Source: Roseateles oligotrophus (lineage in GTDB: Bacteria; Pseudomonadota; Gammaproteobacteria; Burkholderiales; Burkholderiaceae_C). From it: a DNA stretch of 64,000 bases. The position numbers and the translations under genes were made by a program. Under the pieces are notes generated by a model. It ran no database searches. It worked only from the letters and a program-made list of their open reading frames with translations, and was not told the DNA's origin. The stretch spans positions 124,001-188,000 of the forward strand of contig NZ_JAJIRN010000001.1 of assembly GCF_025717515.1 (NCBI RefSeq), read 5' to 3'. Positions 32,445 to 40,627 of the stretch are shown piece after piece (the first letter of the stretch is position 1; every line of letters begins with the position of its first letter).

Positions 32445-33968
32445 TTATGCAGTCTTGCGGCGCCGTGCCAGGCCGGTCACGGCCATCAAGCCCAGCGCCA
32501 TCAAGGCATAGCTCGATGGCTCGGGCACCGCCGATACATCAATCTCGGCGATATAGGTGTGCCAAATCGCCCGGTTGAGGGTCTGGTTAGGTGGGGGCAA
32601 GAAGGACCAAGGCGCAGCATATTCACCAATCGCATAGAACTTGTGATGATTGGTCGGGTCAATGGTCACGGCAGCGTAATCGCCCCAGCGTTCGCGGCAA
32701 GGGCTAGCAGGGTCCACCGTGGAGCAGTGATAGTCATTGGTGTCGCTGGCACGTAAAAGCATCTCGCCGCCATCCGCGACCAAGCCGCCATTGGCGTCGA
32801 CCTTGAAGGCCTGCGCCATGAAGCTGATGGTGCCGTCGGCCTTGCCATCGCCGTTCAGATCTTCGGTTTGCAAGCCCGAACGGTTGTAGCCGATCACGGC
32901 TTCGCCATGCTCGTTGACGGCGATCGACCCCTCGAAGTAGTCGAAATCGCCGGTTTCAATTTTGCCGCTGGAGATCAAGCTGCCATTGTCGGCGTTGATC
33001 ACCGTCCAACGTACATCGGCATAGTCGTTAGTGCCCTTGATGGTGCTCACCGAGTAAAGCTTATTGCCCACCTGCACCGCGTTGGCGGTGATGCGCGGGC
33101 TCAAGACATCGACCGTGCGAGTGCCGTCGGGCTGGCGTGCTGGGCCGGCTGTCGTGAAGCCTGTGCCGGCAACGATGTTGGGCACGCCCTGCGTAGCGCC
33201 TGGCCCGTCAACCCCGTCGACCTTGTAGAAAACCAGGTCGTTGCTGCTGCGAGACTGAGCAACCATGGCCGCACTATTGCTTGGATTGCCGTCCCATTTA
33301 ACTGCTGCCTGAATCGCAAAGCCGCGCTTGGCGGCGGCGCTGGCGGTATCAAAGCGCGTCATATTGGTGGTGCTGGGCGCGCCGCCAAAAACATCGGTTT
33401 TGGGAATCACAAACAGGCTGGTACCGCTGAAGCCCGGCGTGAAGTTGTTGGTGCCAATATAGATGCCCTTGTCGTCCAAACCCAAGGTTGGGTAGTCGGC
33501 GGTGCTGCCGGTGGAGGCAAAGGCGGTGATGGCGGTTGACTTCCATCCACCCAGGGCGTTGTCGGTGTCGGACACGCCGATATTCAGGACGTTGCCTGTG
33601 GCACCGAAGCCAATTGCCAGCCAGCGGTTGGTGTAATGGTCAAACAGCACGCGCTGGTCGCCTCTGGAGGCTGTTTGGCCGGCGGCGGTCCAAAACGCAG
33701 TCGTGTCCACACGTGAGCTCAAGGCGCCCGAGGCCTTGTCGTAAATCGCGATGCTACCGTTGCTGGTTTCAAGAAACTGGGTCGTGCCGACTGCACCCAT
33801 CGTGTCCGGCGGACGGAAGCATTGCAAGAGCAAGCAATTGTCGAGCTGTGATGTACCCTCGAAGCCGCGGAAGGTGGCGGCCTGGGCCGCGGCCGAGGCC
33901 AGTACGGTAAGCGCCGATGCCGCCAGCAGCAACGCATTTTTGGTGAATTTTCCTTGATTTGAAATCAT
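32445..33968 (-). CDS. Large PEP-CTERM sorting domain protein
   Basis: Secreted protein of 507 residues. Signal peptide around NALLLAASALTVLASAAAQA. The mature part starts RGFEGTSQLDNCLLLQCFRPPDTMGAVG and has blades such as FLETSNGSIAIYDKASG, DQRVLFDHYTNRWLAIGFG, DYPTLGLDDKGIYIGTN and GDFDYFEGSIAVNEHGE, which read like a beta-propeller. C-terminus AVPEPSSYALMALGLMAVTG plus LARRRKTA: a full exosortase signal. The start (MISNQGKF) has GGAG at a rather long distance. A terminator-like hairpin with a T-run ends only 21 bases before the ATG, so its leader may be attenuated. Confidence 0.9.
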   Translation of the reverse strand: MISNQGKFTKNALLLAASALTVLASAAAQAATFRGFEGTSQLDNCLLLQCFRPPDTMGAVGTTQFLETSNGSIAIYDKASGALSSRVDTTAFWTAAGQTASRGDQRVLFDHYTNRWLAIGFGATGNVLNIGVSDTDNALGGWKSTAITAFASTGSTADYPTLGLDDKGIYIGTNNFTPGFSGTSLFVIPKTDVFGGAPSTTNMTRFDTASAAAKRGFAIQAAVKWDGNPSNSAAMVAQSRSSNDLVFYKVDGVDGPGATQGVPNIVAGTGFTTAGPARQPDGTRTVDVLSPRITANAVQVGNKLYSVSTIKGTNDYADVRWTVINADNGSLISSGKIETGDFDYFEGSIAVNEHGEAVIGYNRSGLQTEDLNGDGKADGTISFMAQAFKVDANGGLVADGGEMLLRASDTNDYHCSTVDPASPCRERWGDYAAVTIDPTNHHKFYAIGEYAAPWSFLPPPNQTLNRAIWHTYIAEIDVSAVPEPSSYALMALGLMAVTGLARRRKTA

Positions 33969-33989
33969 GATGTGGGTGTCCGTCTCCGC

Positions 33990-34018
33990 AAAAAAAGAGT
34001 ATCCCGATCTGGAATACT
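33990..34018 (-). terminator. Terminator-like hairpin directly upstream of a PEP-CTERM start codon
   Basis: On the minus strand AGTATTCC (34018-34011) pairs with GGGATACT (34005-33998) through a 5-base loop, with one G-U pair, followed by CTTTTTTT (to 33990). It could end the upstream minus-strand transcript or act as an attenuator for the 507-residue PEP-CTERM gene that starts at 33968. Confidence 0.7.
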
Positions 34019-34166
34019 TTGCTTGGCTCTCCGGTCATTCATGCTGTGCTTAAGTCACCGCTAGAGCTTGCCGTTAGCGTAGCGCTCATTTGGGCGAACG
34101 CATCCCTAGTCTTAGGGGTACTGGCGGGTAATGGAGCTTGTGAGTTTCCCTAGGTTTTAGGTCTTA

Positions 34167-34604
34167 TCAACGCATACCGCTGTCGCAGTCCAAACTCATC
34201 GAAGTAAAAGAGTTGGCGCTGATCAGCACATTGATAAGCGGACAACGGGTGATTTTTTCCGCCGGCATAACCTGCAGTTGGTAGCGACCTGCCGCGGCAG
34301 TAATTTGGTACAGGCCCAACGAAGTTGTTCGTGTCTGCCCAATGATGCTGCCGGCCTCATTCAGCAACCTGATCTCAACCTGGGCATAGGGGGCTTGGCA
34401 ATCTTCCCCTTCACGGGGCGGGCCACCACAGGCTGGTGACAAGGTGATCCGGCCTTTGACGCCGGACACGGGCGTCGATGCCGCGTACGCGTTTGCACCC
34501 ATCGACAACAGACAGCCCAGAGCCGCTATCGCAAAGCACCAGTTGCGTCGGCAATCTTTGGCGTAGTCAAACATGGCGTGAGTCATAGCTCTCCTGATGG
34601 ACAT
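34167..34604 (-). CDS. Small secreted protein with prealbumin-like (carboxypeptidase-regulatory) fold
   Basis: Product of up to 145 residues. Two in-frame Met codons near the N-terminus (positions 7 and 11) are alternative starts. Hydrophobic signal segment NWCFAIAALGCLLSMGANAYA. The mature part reads GVKGRITLSPACGGPPREGEDCQAPYAQVEIRLLNEAG, then TSLGLYQITAAAGRYQLQVMP, the pattern of a small Ig-like carboxypeptidase-regulatory domain. Similar short secreted proteins with the GRITLSP-x-C segment occur in betaproteobacteria. Four or more Cys residues suggest disulfides. It has no PEP-CTERM signal though it lies among PEP-CTERM genes. Role unknown. Confidence 0.75.
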   Translation of the reverse strand: MSIRRAMTHAMFDYAKDCRRNWCFAIAALGCLLSMGANAYAASTPVSGVKGRITLSPACGGPPREGEDCQAPYAQVEIRLLNEAGSIIGQTRTTSLGLYQITAAAGRYQLQVMPAEKITRCPLINVLISANSFTSMSLDCDSGMR

Positions 34605-34666
34605 GACAGCAATACGTCTGCAACTTTGTGCCGCTTGTCGGGGTCTAGCCGGGTACTGTTGCGAGT

Positions 34667-35086
34667 TCAGGGTGCCGCAGGCGTGATGAGGGCTGCCGTT
34701 GCCGTCGAGTCGGCGGGGCAGGCTTTTGCTTTGGCATAGCTCTCCCGCTCAATGTCCTGCACCTCGACACAGAGTTGCACCGACTGGGTCTTGGGCCAGG
34801 CACAGCTCTGTTCGAGGACCAATAACAGACTTGCCGACAAGGCCTGTTTGGTCTGCACCGAGCGGCCGCTCAGCAAAGCCAGCTTGGCGTGCACAAAGGC
34901 TTGGTTATCCGGGTGGTTGCTGGCCTGGGTGCCGACCAGATAGGTTTCCAGTCGAATGGCTCGGCTCTTGATGTCCAGTTCCTCAAACTCACCGCTGCTC
35001 AGCAGTACCTTGTTGATCGCCAGCAAGGTGTCAGCTGCCTTGAACAGGGGCAGGTTGCTGGTGTATTCGAGGGTGATATGGGGCAT
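34667..35086 (-). CDS. 5-carboxymethyl-2-hydroxymuconate Delta-isomerase-like protein (CHMI family)
   Basis: Tautomerase-superfamily protein of 139 residues. The start MPHITLEYTSNLP gives Pro2 of the precursor, which becomes the catalytic N-terminal Pro after Met removal; this is the CHMI/HpaF hallmark. Other parts fit: IKSRAIRLETYLVGTQ and FVHAKLALLSGRS. E. coli HpaF is about 126 residues, so length fits. The enzyme works in the homoprotocatechuate meta-cleavage pathway, but no other hpa gene is nearby, so the true substrate may differ. The ATG at 35086 is fixed by the Pro requirement; an upstream frame start at 35167 is rejected. Confidence 0.88.
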   Translation of the reverse strand: MPHITLEYTSNLPLFKAADTLLAINKVLLSSGEFEELDIKSRAIRLETYLVGTQASNHPDNQAFVHAKLALLSGRSVQTKQALSASLLLVLEQSCAWPKTQSVQLCVEVQDIERESYAKAKACPADSTATAALITPAAP

Positions 35087-35206
35087 AAGGTGTCCTACGT
35101 TGGCGAGGACTTGATTCTCAACGCAAAAGAAAATGCGGTACTCGCTCCCAAAAAGTCCGACCCCCACACAGGGCAGGGTCGGCGCTTAGGTTCAATGCCG
35201 TGTCGT

Positions 35207-35767
35207 TCAGTTGCGGCCCTGCCTAGCTCTTGCGCTCACAAATCCAACGGTCCCCAGACCCGCCAATAGCAGGGCATAACTGGCCGGCTCGGGCACCGGG
35301 GAAGGTGTGTAGAGCGTGGCATGTGTCAGAGGCAGAGGGTTGCCCTGGGGGTCGGTGCCGACCCCCTCGGTGCTATCGAAGGTCACGCTTGTCAATCCAT
35401 TCGGCGCATGGAAGAGGTAGAAGCTGTGCTGCTCACCGACCTCCATGCCAATGATGAAATCGCCGCTGATGGGTGTATCAAAGCTCAGCAGACCACTGAA
35501 CATCACTTGCGGGTTCTGGGTGAAGGGGCCGTTGCCGATGTCGGCGCTGCTGCCCGCGTAAGCCCACTGACCGACCCACTGGCTGCTCAAGTAGCTGATT
35601 TCCGAGGCGTTGCCGCTTAGAAACCCGGCCTGTGAACCACGGCAATCCGCCGCCGCCAAACTGCTGAAATTGCTGTCGTGGCAGCTTTCTGCCCAAGCGG
35701 GCAAGGTCGCTGCCATGGCGGTGATGCAGGCCACAGTGAGCAGGCCGGCGCGAAGCGTTCTTTTCAT
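35207..35767 (-). CDS. PEP-CTERM sorting domain protein
   Basis: Secreted protein of 186 residues. The start at 35767 has AAGGA eight bases upstream. Signal peptide MKRTLRAGLLTVACITAMAA ends near LPAWA. The mature part has two Cys residues early (SCHDSNFSSLAAADCRGSQ) and a beta-rich body (FSGLLSFDTPISGDFIIGMEVGEQHSFYLFHAP). C-terminus PVPEPASYALLLAGLGTVGF then SARARQGRN, an exosortase signal. It lies 58 bases downstream of the GDSL/PEP-CTERM gene on the same strand and is probably co-transcribed. Function unknown. Confidence 0.88.
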   Translation of the reverse strand: MKRTLRAGLLTVACITAMAATLPAWAESCHDSNFSSLAAADCRGSQAGFLSGNASEISYLSSQWVGQWAYAGSSADIGNGPFTQNPQVMFSGLLSFDTPISGDFIIGMEVGEQHSFYLFHAPNGLTSVTFDSTEGVGTDPQGNPLPLTHATLYTPSPVPEPASYALLLAGLGTVGFVSARARQGRN

Positions 35768-35825
35768 TTCAGATCCTTGGATTCAACTGACTTTGCTTGC
35801 CGAATGATCGCCAGCCCCGCTTGTT

Positions 35826-36839
35826 TCAGACCCGGCGACGCTGCCAGGCCGCCATACCGGCCAGGCCGACGGCGAACAGCAGATAGCTCGATGGCTCGGG
35901 CACCGCGGCCGCCATCATCGCGTCGGCGAGTATCTGATGACCCTTGGCCGTCGGGTGGATGGCGTCCCAGTACAAGGCGGTGGCGGGGTCACAGTTGTTG
36001 ATCGCCGCGCCGCAGGCGTCGCTGATATTGCTGAGTCCGTAGGCGGCCGGGTTGGCTGCAATGGTGCTGATCAGGCCAAAGACGTCAAAGGTCTTGACGC
36101 CAGCCTCGGTGCTCAGGCGATAGTCCAAAGCACTGTTCATCGTGGCGCCCAAGAGGCCGCTGATGTATTGCGAACCGGTCGCGCCGGCGAAGGGCGTGGC
36201 TGCGAAGTTCGGCGTATTCCAGACGATGATGTTGTGCGCGCCGGCGGCTTGCAGGCTATCGACCATATTGCCGATGTCGGTCGCGAAGCGGCTGGCGTTG
36301 TCGGAAATGATGCTGATCTGCTGGGCAAATGACAGGCCCGGCGCAGACAAAGCGGTTGCGGCAGCCCGCAAATTGTTGCCGCCGCCTTCAATCACATAGA
36401 GGGCGTCGCTCGGAGCCGCCGGATGGGCGGCGAGGAATTGGCCGACCTGGGCCGTCAAGCTGTAGGGGAAGCCAGCGCCGCTGGTGACCGCGCCGCCAAA
36501 GACGTAGTTTGTGCCGCCGGCCAAGGAGGGGATTGCGCTCAGGCCCAAGGATGCGGTGAACTGCGTCGCCCAGGTGGCGCCGTTGCTATAGGTGCCAAAA
36601 GTACGAGCGCCCTTGTCATAGGTGAAGGAGGGAATGTAGGTGTTGCCGGTGATCACCTGCGCAGGGTTGTAGAGGCCGGCCAGATAGTTATTGCCGCTGT
36701 CCGACAGGCTGTCTCCAAAAATGACCACGCTGCTGAACGGCGCCGCATGCGCCGGCAGGCTGGCAACGGTGCCAAGAGCGCCGATGGCGAGGATGGCGGC
36801 GCTGAGGAGGCCTCGAGTAAGCTTGATTTTCGTAGACAT
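35826..36839 (-). CDS. SGNH/GDSL-type esterase with PEP-CTERM anchor
   Basis: Secreted hydrolase of 337 residues. Signal peptide AAILAIGALGTVASLPAHAA. Block I of the SGNH fold is VVIFGDSLSDSGNNYLAG with Ser44 as nucleophile. Block III is YVIEGGGNNLR (Gly/Asn oxyanion), and block V is YWDAIHPTAKGH with the Asp and His. The catalytic set is therefore complete. The C-terminus AVPEPSSYLLFAVGLAGMAA and WQRRRV form an exosortase signal. An esterase carrying its own sorting tag should act at the cell surface, perhaps on acylated exopolysaccharide or lipid esters (inference). First gene of a minus-strand run reaching down to at least 34167. Confidence 0.9.
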   Translation of the reverse strand: MSTKIKLTRGLLSAAILAIGALGTVASLPAHAAPFSSVVIFGDSLSDSGNNYLAGLYNPAQVITGNTYIPSFTYDKGARTFGTYSNGATWATQFTASLGLSAIPSLAGGTNYVFGGAVTSGAGFPYSLTAQVGQFLAAHPAAPSDALYVIEGGGNNLRAAATALSAPGLSFAQQISIISDNASRFATDIGNMVDSLQAAGAHNIIVWNTPNFAATPFAGATGSQYISGLLGATMNSALDYRLSTEAGVKTFDVFGLISTIAANPAAYGLSNISDACGAAINNCDPATALYWDAIHPTAKGHQILADAMMAAAVPEPSSYLLFAVGLAGMAAWQRRRV

Positions 36840-36946
36840 TCTGTGACGGTGGCGTAATGCGATTGCTTGACGGTAGCAGCGGCCTCAGGTCTGGCCTATC
36901 CGGGCAAACCCAAGTCGCCGCTCCCGACCGAGGGTTCATGCGCCCC

Positions 36947-37675
36947 TTAATTCAGGGGGGGGTGCGGAAAACAACGCAAGCCTTGCAGCTTGAGCACCCG
37001 CAAGCCGCCATATTCGATGCTGATCAATTTGCGCGTGGCCAGTTCGTTGAGTGCCTGGTTGACGCGCTGGCGTGACAGCCCGACCAGATAGCCCAACTCT
37101 TGCTGGGTGATGCGCAGCAGGTTCCCCACGCCGGGGTAGAGCTGCGGATGGAATAGCGCGGCCAGATTGCGCGCCACGCGCAACTCGGGGTCCGAGATGC
37201 GGTCGATCTCGCGTGCGGCGATGAACTGACCGAGCCGCTCATTGAGTTGGTTCAGCATGAAGCGGTTGAAGGCAATGCTGTTCCCCAGCAAATCGTGAAA
37301 AACCTCGATCGGCAAGCCGGCCACCACGCTGCGGCGCAGCGCCTGGATGTTGTAGCGATAGCTTTCGCGCTTGAGCAGCGTGCCTTCGCCGAACCAACCG
37401 CCGGGCGGCACACCGGTGAAAGTGACGGCCTGGCCGCTGCTCTCGTCATTGCTCATCTTCAACAGGCCATCGATCACGCCGAACCAGAAATTGGCGGGTC
37501 GGCCGATACGGCAGATACGCTCGCCGACCTCGGCGTCCGCCACCTGCAATTGCGCCACCACGGACTCGCGCTGCGCCGGCGTCAGCACCGTCATCCAGGG
37601 AATGGCGACCAGCTCTTGTGGGGTCGCGGAGCGGGCGCGTTGACGCAATGGGTTGTGGTGGCTTGGCGGGTGCAT
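36947..37675 (-). CDS. Crp/Fnr family transcriptional regulator
   Basis: Regulator of 242 residues starting at 37675 (MHPPSHHNPL). The N-terminal cyclic-nucleotide-binding-type barrel covers about residues 25-150 (ERICRIGRPANFWFGVIDGLLK, GVPPGGWFGEGTLLKRESYRY). The C-terminal winged helix is at residues 165-235, with recognition helix GLSRQRVNQALNEL. There is no N-terminal Cys cluster, so it is not an FNR-type oxygen sensor. It is divergent from the acyl-CoA ligase that opens the liv-type transport operon; control of that operon is a fair guess. An AGGTG-AAAA-CACCT palindrome lies between them. Confidence 0.9.
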   Translation of the reverse strand: MHPPSHHNPLRQRARSATPQELVAIPWMTVLTPAQRESVVAQLQVADAEVGERICRIGRPANFWFGVIDGLLKMSNDESSGQAVTFTGVPPGGWFGEGTLLKRESYRYNIQALRRSVVAGLPIEVFHDLLGNSIAFNRFMLNQLNERLGQFIAAREIDRISDPELRVARNLAALFHPQLYPGVGNLLRITQQELGYLVGLSRQRVNQALNELATRKLISIEYGGLRVLKLQGLRCFPHPPLN

Positions 37676-37733
37676 GGGCCCAGTGTCGACTGTTTCACAT
37701 GACGTCTGGCTTACACGGAGTGCCGCCAAACCT

Positions 37734-37747
37734 AGGTGAAAACACCT
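37734..37747. promoter_or_regulatory. Palindrome between Crp-type regulator and liv-type operon
   Basis: AGGTG (37734-37738) and CACCT (37743-37747) flank AAAA. Two more CCTAGG/CCCTAGG-like stretches lie within 80 bases. Candidate operator for the divergent promoters; no standard Crp half-site (TGTGA) is seen. Confidence 0.35.
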
Positions 37748-37872
37748 GGCAGGGAAGTCCCTAGGAATGTCATTGCGACGACAGCATGGCGTCAAAGTCA
37801 GGCCTAGGATGCTGCCATACCGGCGATCAATGCGGCCGGTAGCCGATCACATCACAAGGAGACAAGTCAACC

Positions 37873-39819
37873 GTGGCGACGACCTTCCCCAGGCTCTTGC
37901 TCGAACATGCCGCCCAGCGCCCAGATGCGCCGGCGCTGCGCGAGAAGGAGTACGGCATCTGGCAGAGTTTGAGCTGGCGTCAGCTGGAGGCGCTGGTGCG
38001 TGAGTTGGCGCATGGCTTGGCGGCGGCCGGCCTGCGGCGTGGTGACCACCTGGTCGTGGTGGGCGAGAACCGGCCGCGCTTGTCGGCCACACAGCTGGCG
38101 GCGCAGGTCCTGGGTGCCATACCGGTGCCGCTGTATCAGGACGCGGTGGCGGCCGAATTTGTGTTCCCGATCAATAACGCCGAGATCGCCTTTGCCGTGG
38201 TCGAGGACCAGGAGCAGGTCGACAAGATGCTGGAGTTGCGGGAGCTTTGCCCGCAGTTGCAACGCATCTGGTTTGATGATAAACGCGGCCTGCGCAATTA
38301 CGACGAGCCCGGCCTCGCGTCGCTCGATGACTTGTGCGCCCAAGGGCGCCAGCATGCCGGCGAGCGGCCGGCCTTCTTCGCCGAACAAGTGGCGGCGGTG
38401 CAACCCGGCGACACCGCCGCGATGTTCTTCACCTCGGGCACCACCGGCAATCCCAAAGGCGTTGTCCACACCCATCTGAGTCTGATCGACCGGGCCCAAG
38501 CCGGTGCCCGCTTTGACAAGCTGACATCGAGCGAGGAGGTTTTGGCCTATCTGCCGCCGGCCTGGATCGGGCAGAACATCTTCAGCTACGCGCAGTGGCT
38601 GGTCTGCGGCTATGTGGTCAATGCGCCCGAATCCGCCAGCACGGTGTCTATCGATCTGAAGGAGATCGGCCCGACCTACTACTTCGCGCCGCCCCGTGTG
38701 TTTGAGGGATTATTGACCAGCGTGTCGATCAGGATGGAGGACGCCAGCCGGGCCAAGCGGTTTCTGTTCGAGCGCTGCATGACTCTGGCACGGCGGGTCG
38801 GACCGGCGCTGATGGACGGCAAGGCGGTCGGCCTTGTTGACCGCTGCAAATACGCATTAGGCAATCTGCTCATTTACGGCCCGCTGCGCAATACTCTGGG
38901 CTTCTCGCGGGTGCGGGTGGCCTACACGGCGGGCGAGGCGATCGGGCCGGATCTGTTCAGCTTCTACCGTTCGATCGGCATCAATCTGAAGCAACTCTAT
39001 GGCTCGACCGAGACGGCCGTGTTTGTCTGTCTTCAGCCCGACCATGAGGCCCGCGCCGACACCGTCGGCGTGCCAATTGACGGGGTCGAAATCAAGTTGG
39101 CCGACAGCGGCGAAATCCTGGTCAAGTCGGACGGCCTGCTCAAGTGCTATTACAAGAACCCCGAGGCCACCGCCGAGGTCTTGACGCCCGACGGTTGGTA
39201 TCACACCGGCGACGCCGGCTTCATCGATGGCCATGGCCATCTGAAGATCATCGACCGCGCCAAGGATGTCGGTCATCTGGTCGGCGGCAGCTATGGCGGC
39301 GCGATGTTTGCGCCCAAATATGTGGAGAACAAGCTGAAATTCTTCCCCTACATCAAGGAGGCAGTGGCCTTTGGTGACCGGCGTGCCAGCGTTTGCGCCT
39401 TCATCAATATCGACTTTGAGGCGGTCGGCAACTGGGCCGAGCGGCGCAATCTGTCCTATGCCGGCTACACCGATCTGGCGCAAAAGCCCGAGGTCTATGA
39501 GTTGGTCCGAGATTGCATCGAGAAGGTCAATGCCGATCTGGCCGAAGACGGCGTTCTGGCCGGCAGCCAGATCGGCCGCTTCCTGGTGCTGCACAAGGAA
39601 CTTGATGCCGATGACGGCGAGTTGACCCGTACCCGCAAGGTCAAGCGCGGCGCCATCGCGGAGAAATACGCGGTCCTGGTCGAGGCGCTGTACGAGGGCC
39701 GCGAGGCTCAGTACATCGAGACCGCGGTCAAGTTCGAAGATGGCCGCAGCGGTGTGGTTGCGGCCGATTTGAAGCTCGCCGACGCGAAGAAATTCAGCCC
39801 CGTCAGGAGTGCCGCCTGA
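37873..39819 (+). CDS. AMP-dependent acyl-CoA synthetase/ligase (long-chain type)
   Basis: Adenylate-forming enzyme of 648 residues with a GTG start at 37873, set by AAGGAGA about 10 bases upstream. The P-loop-like motif FFTSGTTGNPKGVVHTH is at about residues 185-200. Downstream are LKQLYGSTETAVF, the adenine-binding motif, and GWYHTGDAGFIDGHGHLKIIDRAKD, the hinge region. Reaction: acid + ATP + CoA to acyl-CoA. The length and style are those of ligases that precede liv-type transporters in Burkholderiales, where the acid imported is activated directly. Its stop overlaps the next ATG by one base (TGATG), so translation is coupled with the ABC ATPase. Confidence 0.92.
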   Translation: MATTFPRLLLEHAAQRPDAPALREKEYGIWQSLSWRQLEALVRELAHGLAAAGLRRGDHLVVVGENRPRLSATQLAAQVLGAIPVPLYQDAVAAEFVFPINNAEIAFAVVEDQEQVDKMLELRELCPQLQRIWFDDKRGLRNYDEPGLASLDDLCAQGRQHAGERPAFFAEQVAAVQPGDTAAMFFTSGTTGNPKGVVHTHLSLIDRAQAGARFDKLTSSEEVLAYLPPAWIGQNIFSYAQWLVCGYVVNAPESASTVSIDLKEIGPTYYFAPPRVFEGLLTSVSIRMEDASRAKRFLFERCMTLARRVGPALMDGKAVGLVDRCKYALGNLLIYGPLRNTLGFSRVRVAYTAGEAIGPDLFSFYRSIGINLKQLYGSTETAVFVCLQPDHEARADTVGVPIDGVEIKLADSGEILVKSDGLLKCYYKNPEATAEVLTPDGWYHTGDAGFIDGHGHLKIIDRAKDVGHLVGGSYGGAMFAPKYVENKLKFFPYIKEAVAFGDRRASVCAFINIDFEAVGNWAERRNLSYAGYTDLAQKPEVYELVRDCIEKVNADLAEDGVLAGSQIGRFLVLHKELDADDGELTRTRKVKRGAIAEKYAVLVEALYEGREAQYIETAVKFEDGRSGVVAADLKLADAKKFSPVRSAA

Positions 39820-40616
39820 TGGCAGAAAAGAAGATCGGCGAGGTCATCCTCGAAGTCAAAAACATCTCGCTGGCCTTTGGCGGCGTGAAGGCCTTGACCG
39901 ACATCAGCTTCGATGTGCGCGAGCATGAAATCCGCGCCATCATCGGGCCCAACGGCGCCGGCAAGAGCTCGATGCTGAACTGCATCAACGGCGTCTATCA
40001 GCCGCAGCAGGGCGCCATCAGCTTGCGCGGCCGTAGCTTCGAACGCATGAATTCGCGCCTGCGTTTGCGAACGATGGCCGAGATGGGCGTCGCGCGTACC
40101 TTCCAGAATCTGGCGCTGTTCAAGGGCATGAGCGTGCTGGACAACATCATGACCGGCCGCAATCTGCATATGAAGCGCAATCTGCTTTGGCAGGCCTTGC
40201 GCTGGGGGCCGGCCGAGCGGGAGGAAAACGAGCAGCGCGAGAAGGTCGAGCGCATTATCGATTTCCTGGAAATACAGGCATTTCGCAAGACGCCGGTCGG
40301 ACGCCTGTCCTATGGTCTGCAAAAACGTGTGGACCTGGGTCGGGCCTTGGCGATGGAGCCCCAGGTGCTGCTTCTGGACGAGCCGATGGCCGGCATGAAT
40401 GTCGAGGAGAAGCAGGATATGTGCCGCTTCATCCTCGACGTTAACGACGAGTTCGGCTGCACGATTGTCTTGATCGAACATGATATGGGCGTGGTGATGG
40501 ACATCTCCGACCGTGTCGTGGTTTTGGACTACGGCAAGAAAATTGGCGACGGCACGCCCGCTGAAGTAAGGCGTAATGATGACGTGATCAGTGCCTATCT
40601 CGGCACCTCCCACTGA
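39819..40616 (+). CDS. livG: ABC transporter ATP-binding protein, branched-chain amino acid type (LivG-like)
   Basis: ATPase of 265 residues. Walker A is GPNGAGKSS at about residues 43-51, the signature is LSYGLQKRVDLGRAL and Walker B is QVLLLDEPMAGMN. The segment TFQNLALFKGMSVLDNIMTG with EHDMGVVMDISDRVVVLDYG is typical of LivG. With LivF, LivH and LivM it forms a HAAT-family importer. The family also carries aromatic and other organic acids, which fits the flanking CoA ligases better than amino acids. Confidence 0.93.
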   Translation: MAEKKIGEVILEVKNISLAFGGVKALTDISFDVREHEIRAIIGPNGAGKSSMLNCINGVYQPQQGAISLRGRSFERMNSRLRLRTMAEMGVARTFQNLALFKGMSVLDNIMTGRNLHMKRNLLWQALRWGPAEREENEQREKVERIIDFLEIQAFRKTPVGRLSYGLQKRVDLGRALAMEPQVLLLDEPMAGMNVEEKQDMCRFILDVNDEFGCTIVLIEHDMGVVMDISDRVVVLDYGKKIGDGTPAEVRRNDDVISAYLGTSH

Positions 40617-40627
40617 GAACATCCGGC

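Noticed and set aside
34743-34971. Small plus-strand frames opposite the CHMI-like gene
   Set aside because: Short, without ribosome-binding sites, and antisense to a gene with a fixed catalytic N-terminus.
37867-40622. Minus-strand frames opposite the acyl-CoA ligase and livG
   Set aside because: No recognisable domain; the plus strand genes are unambiguous.
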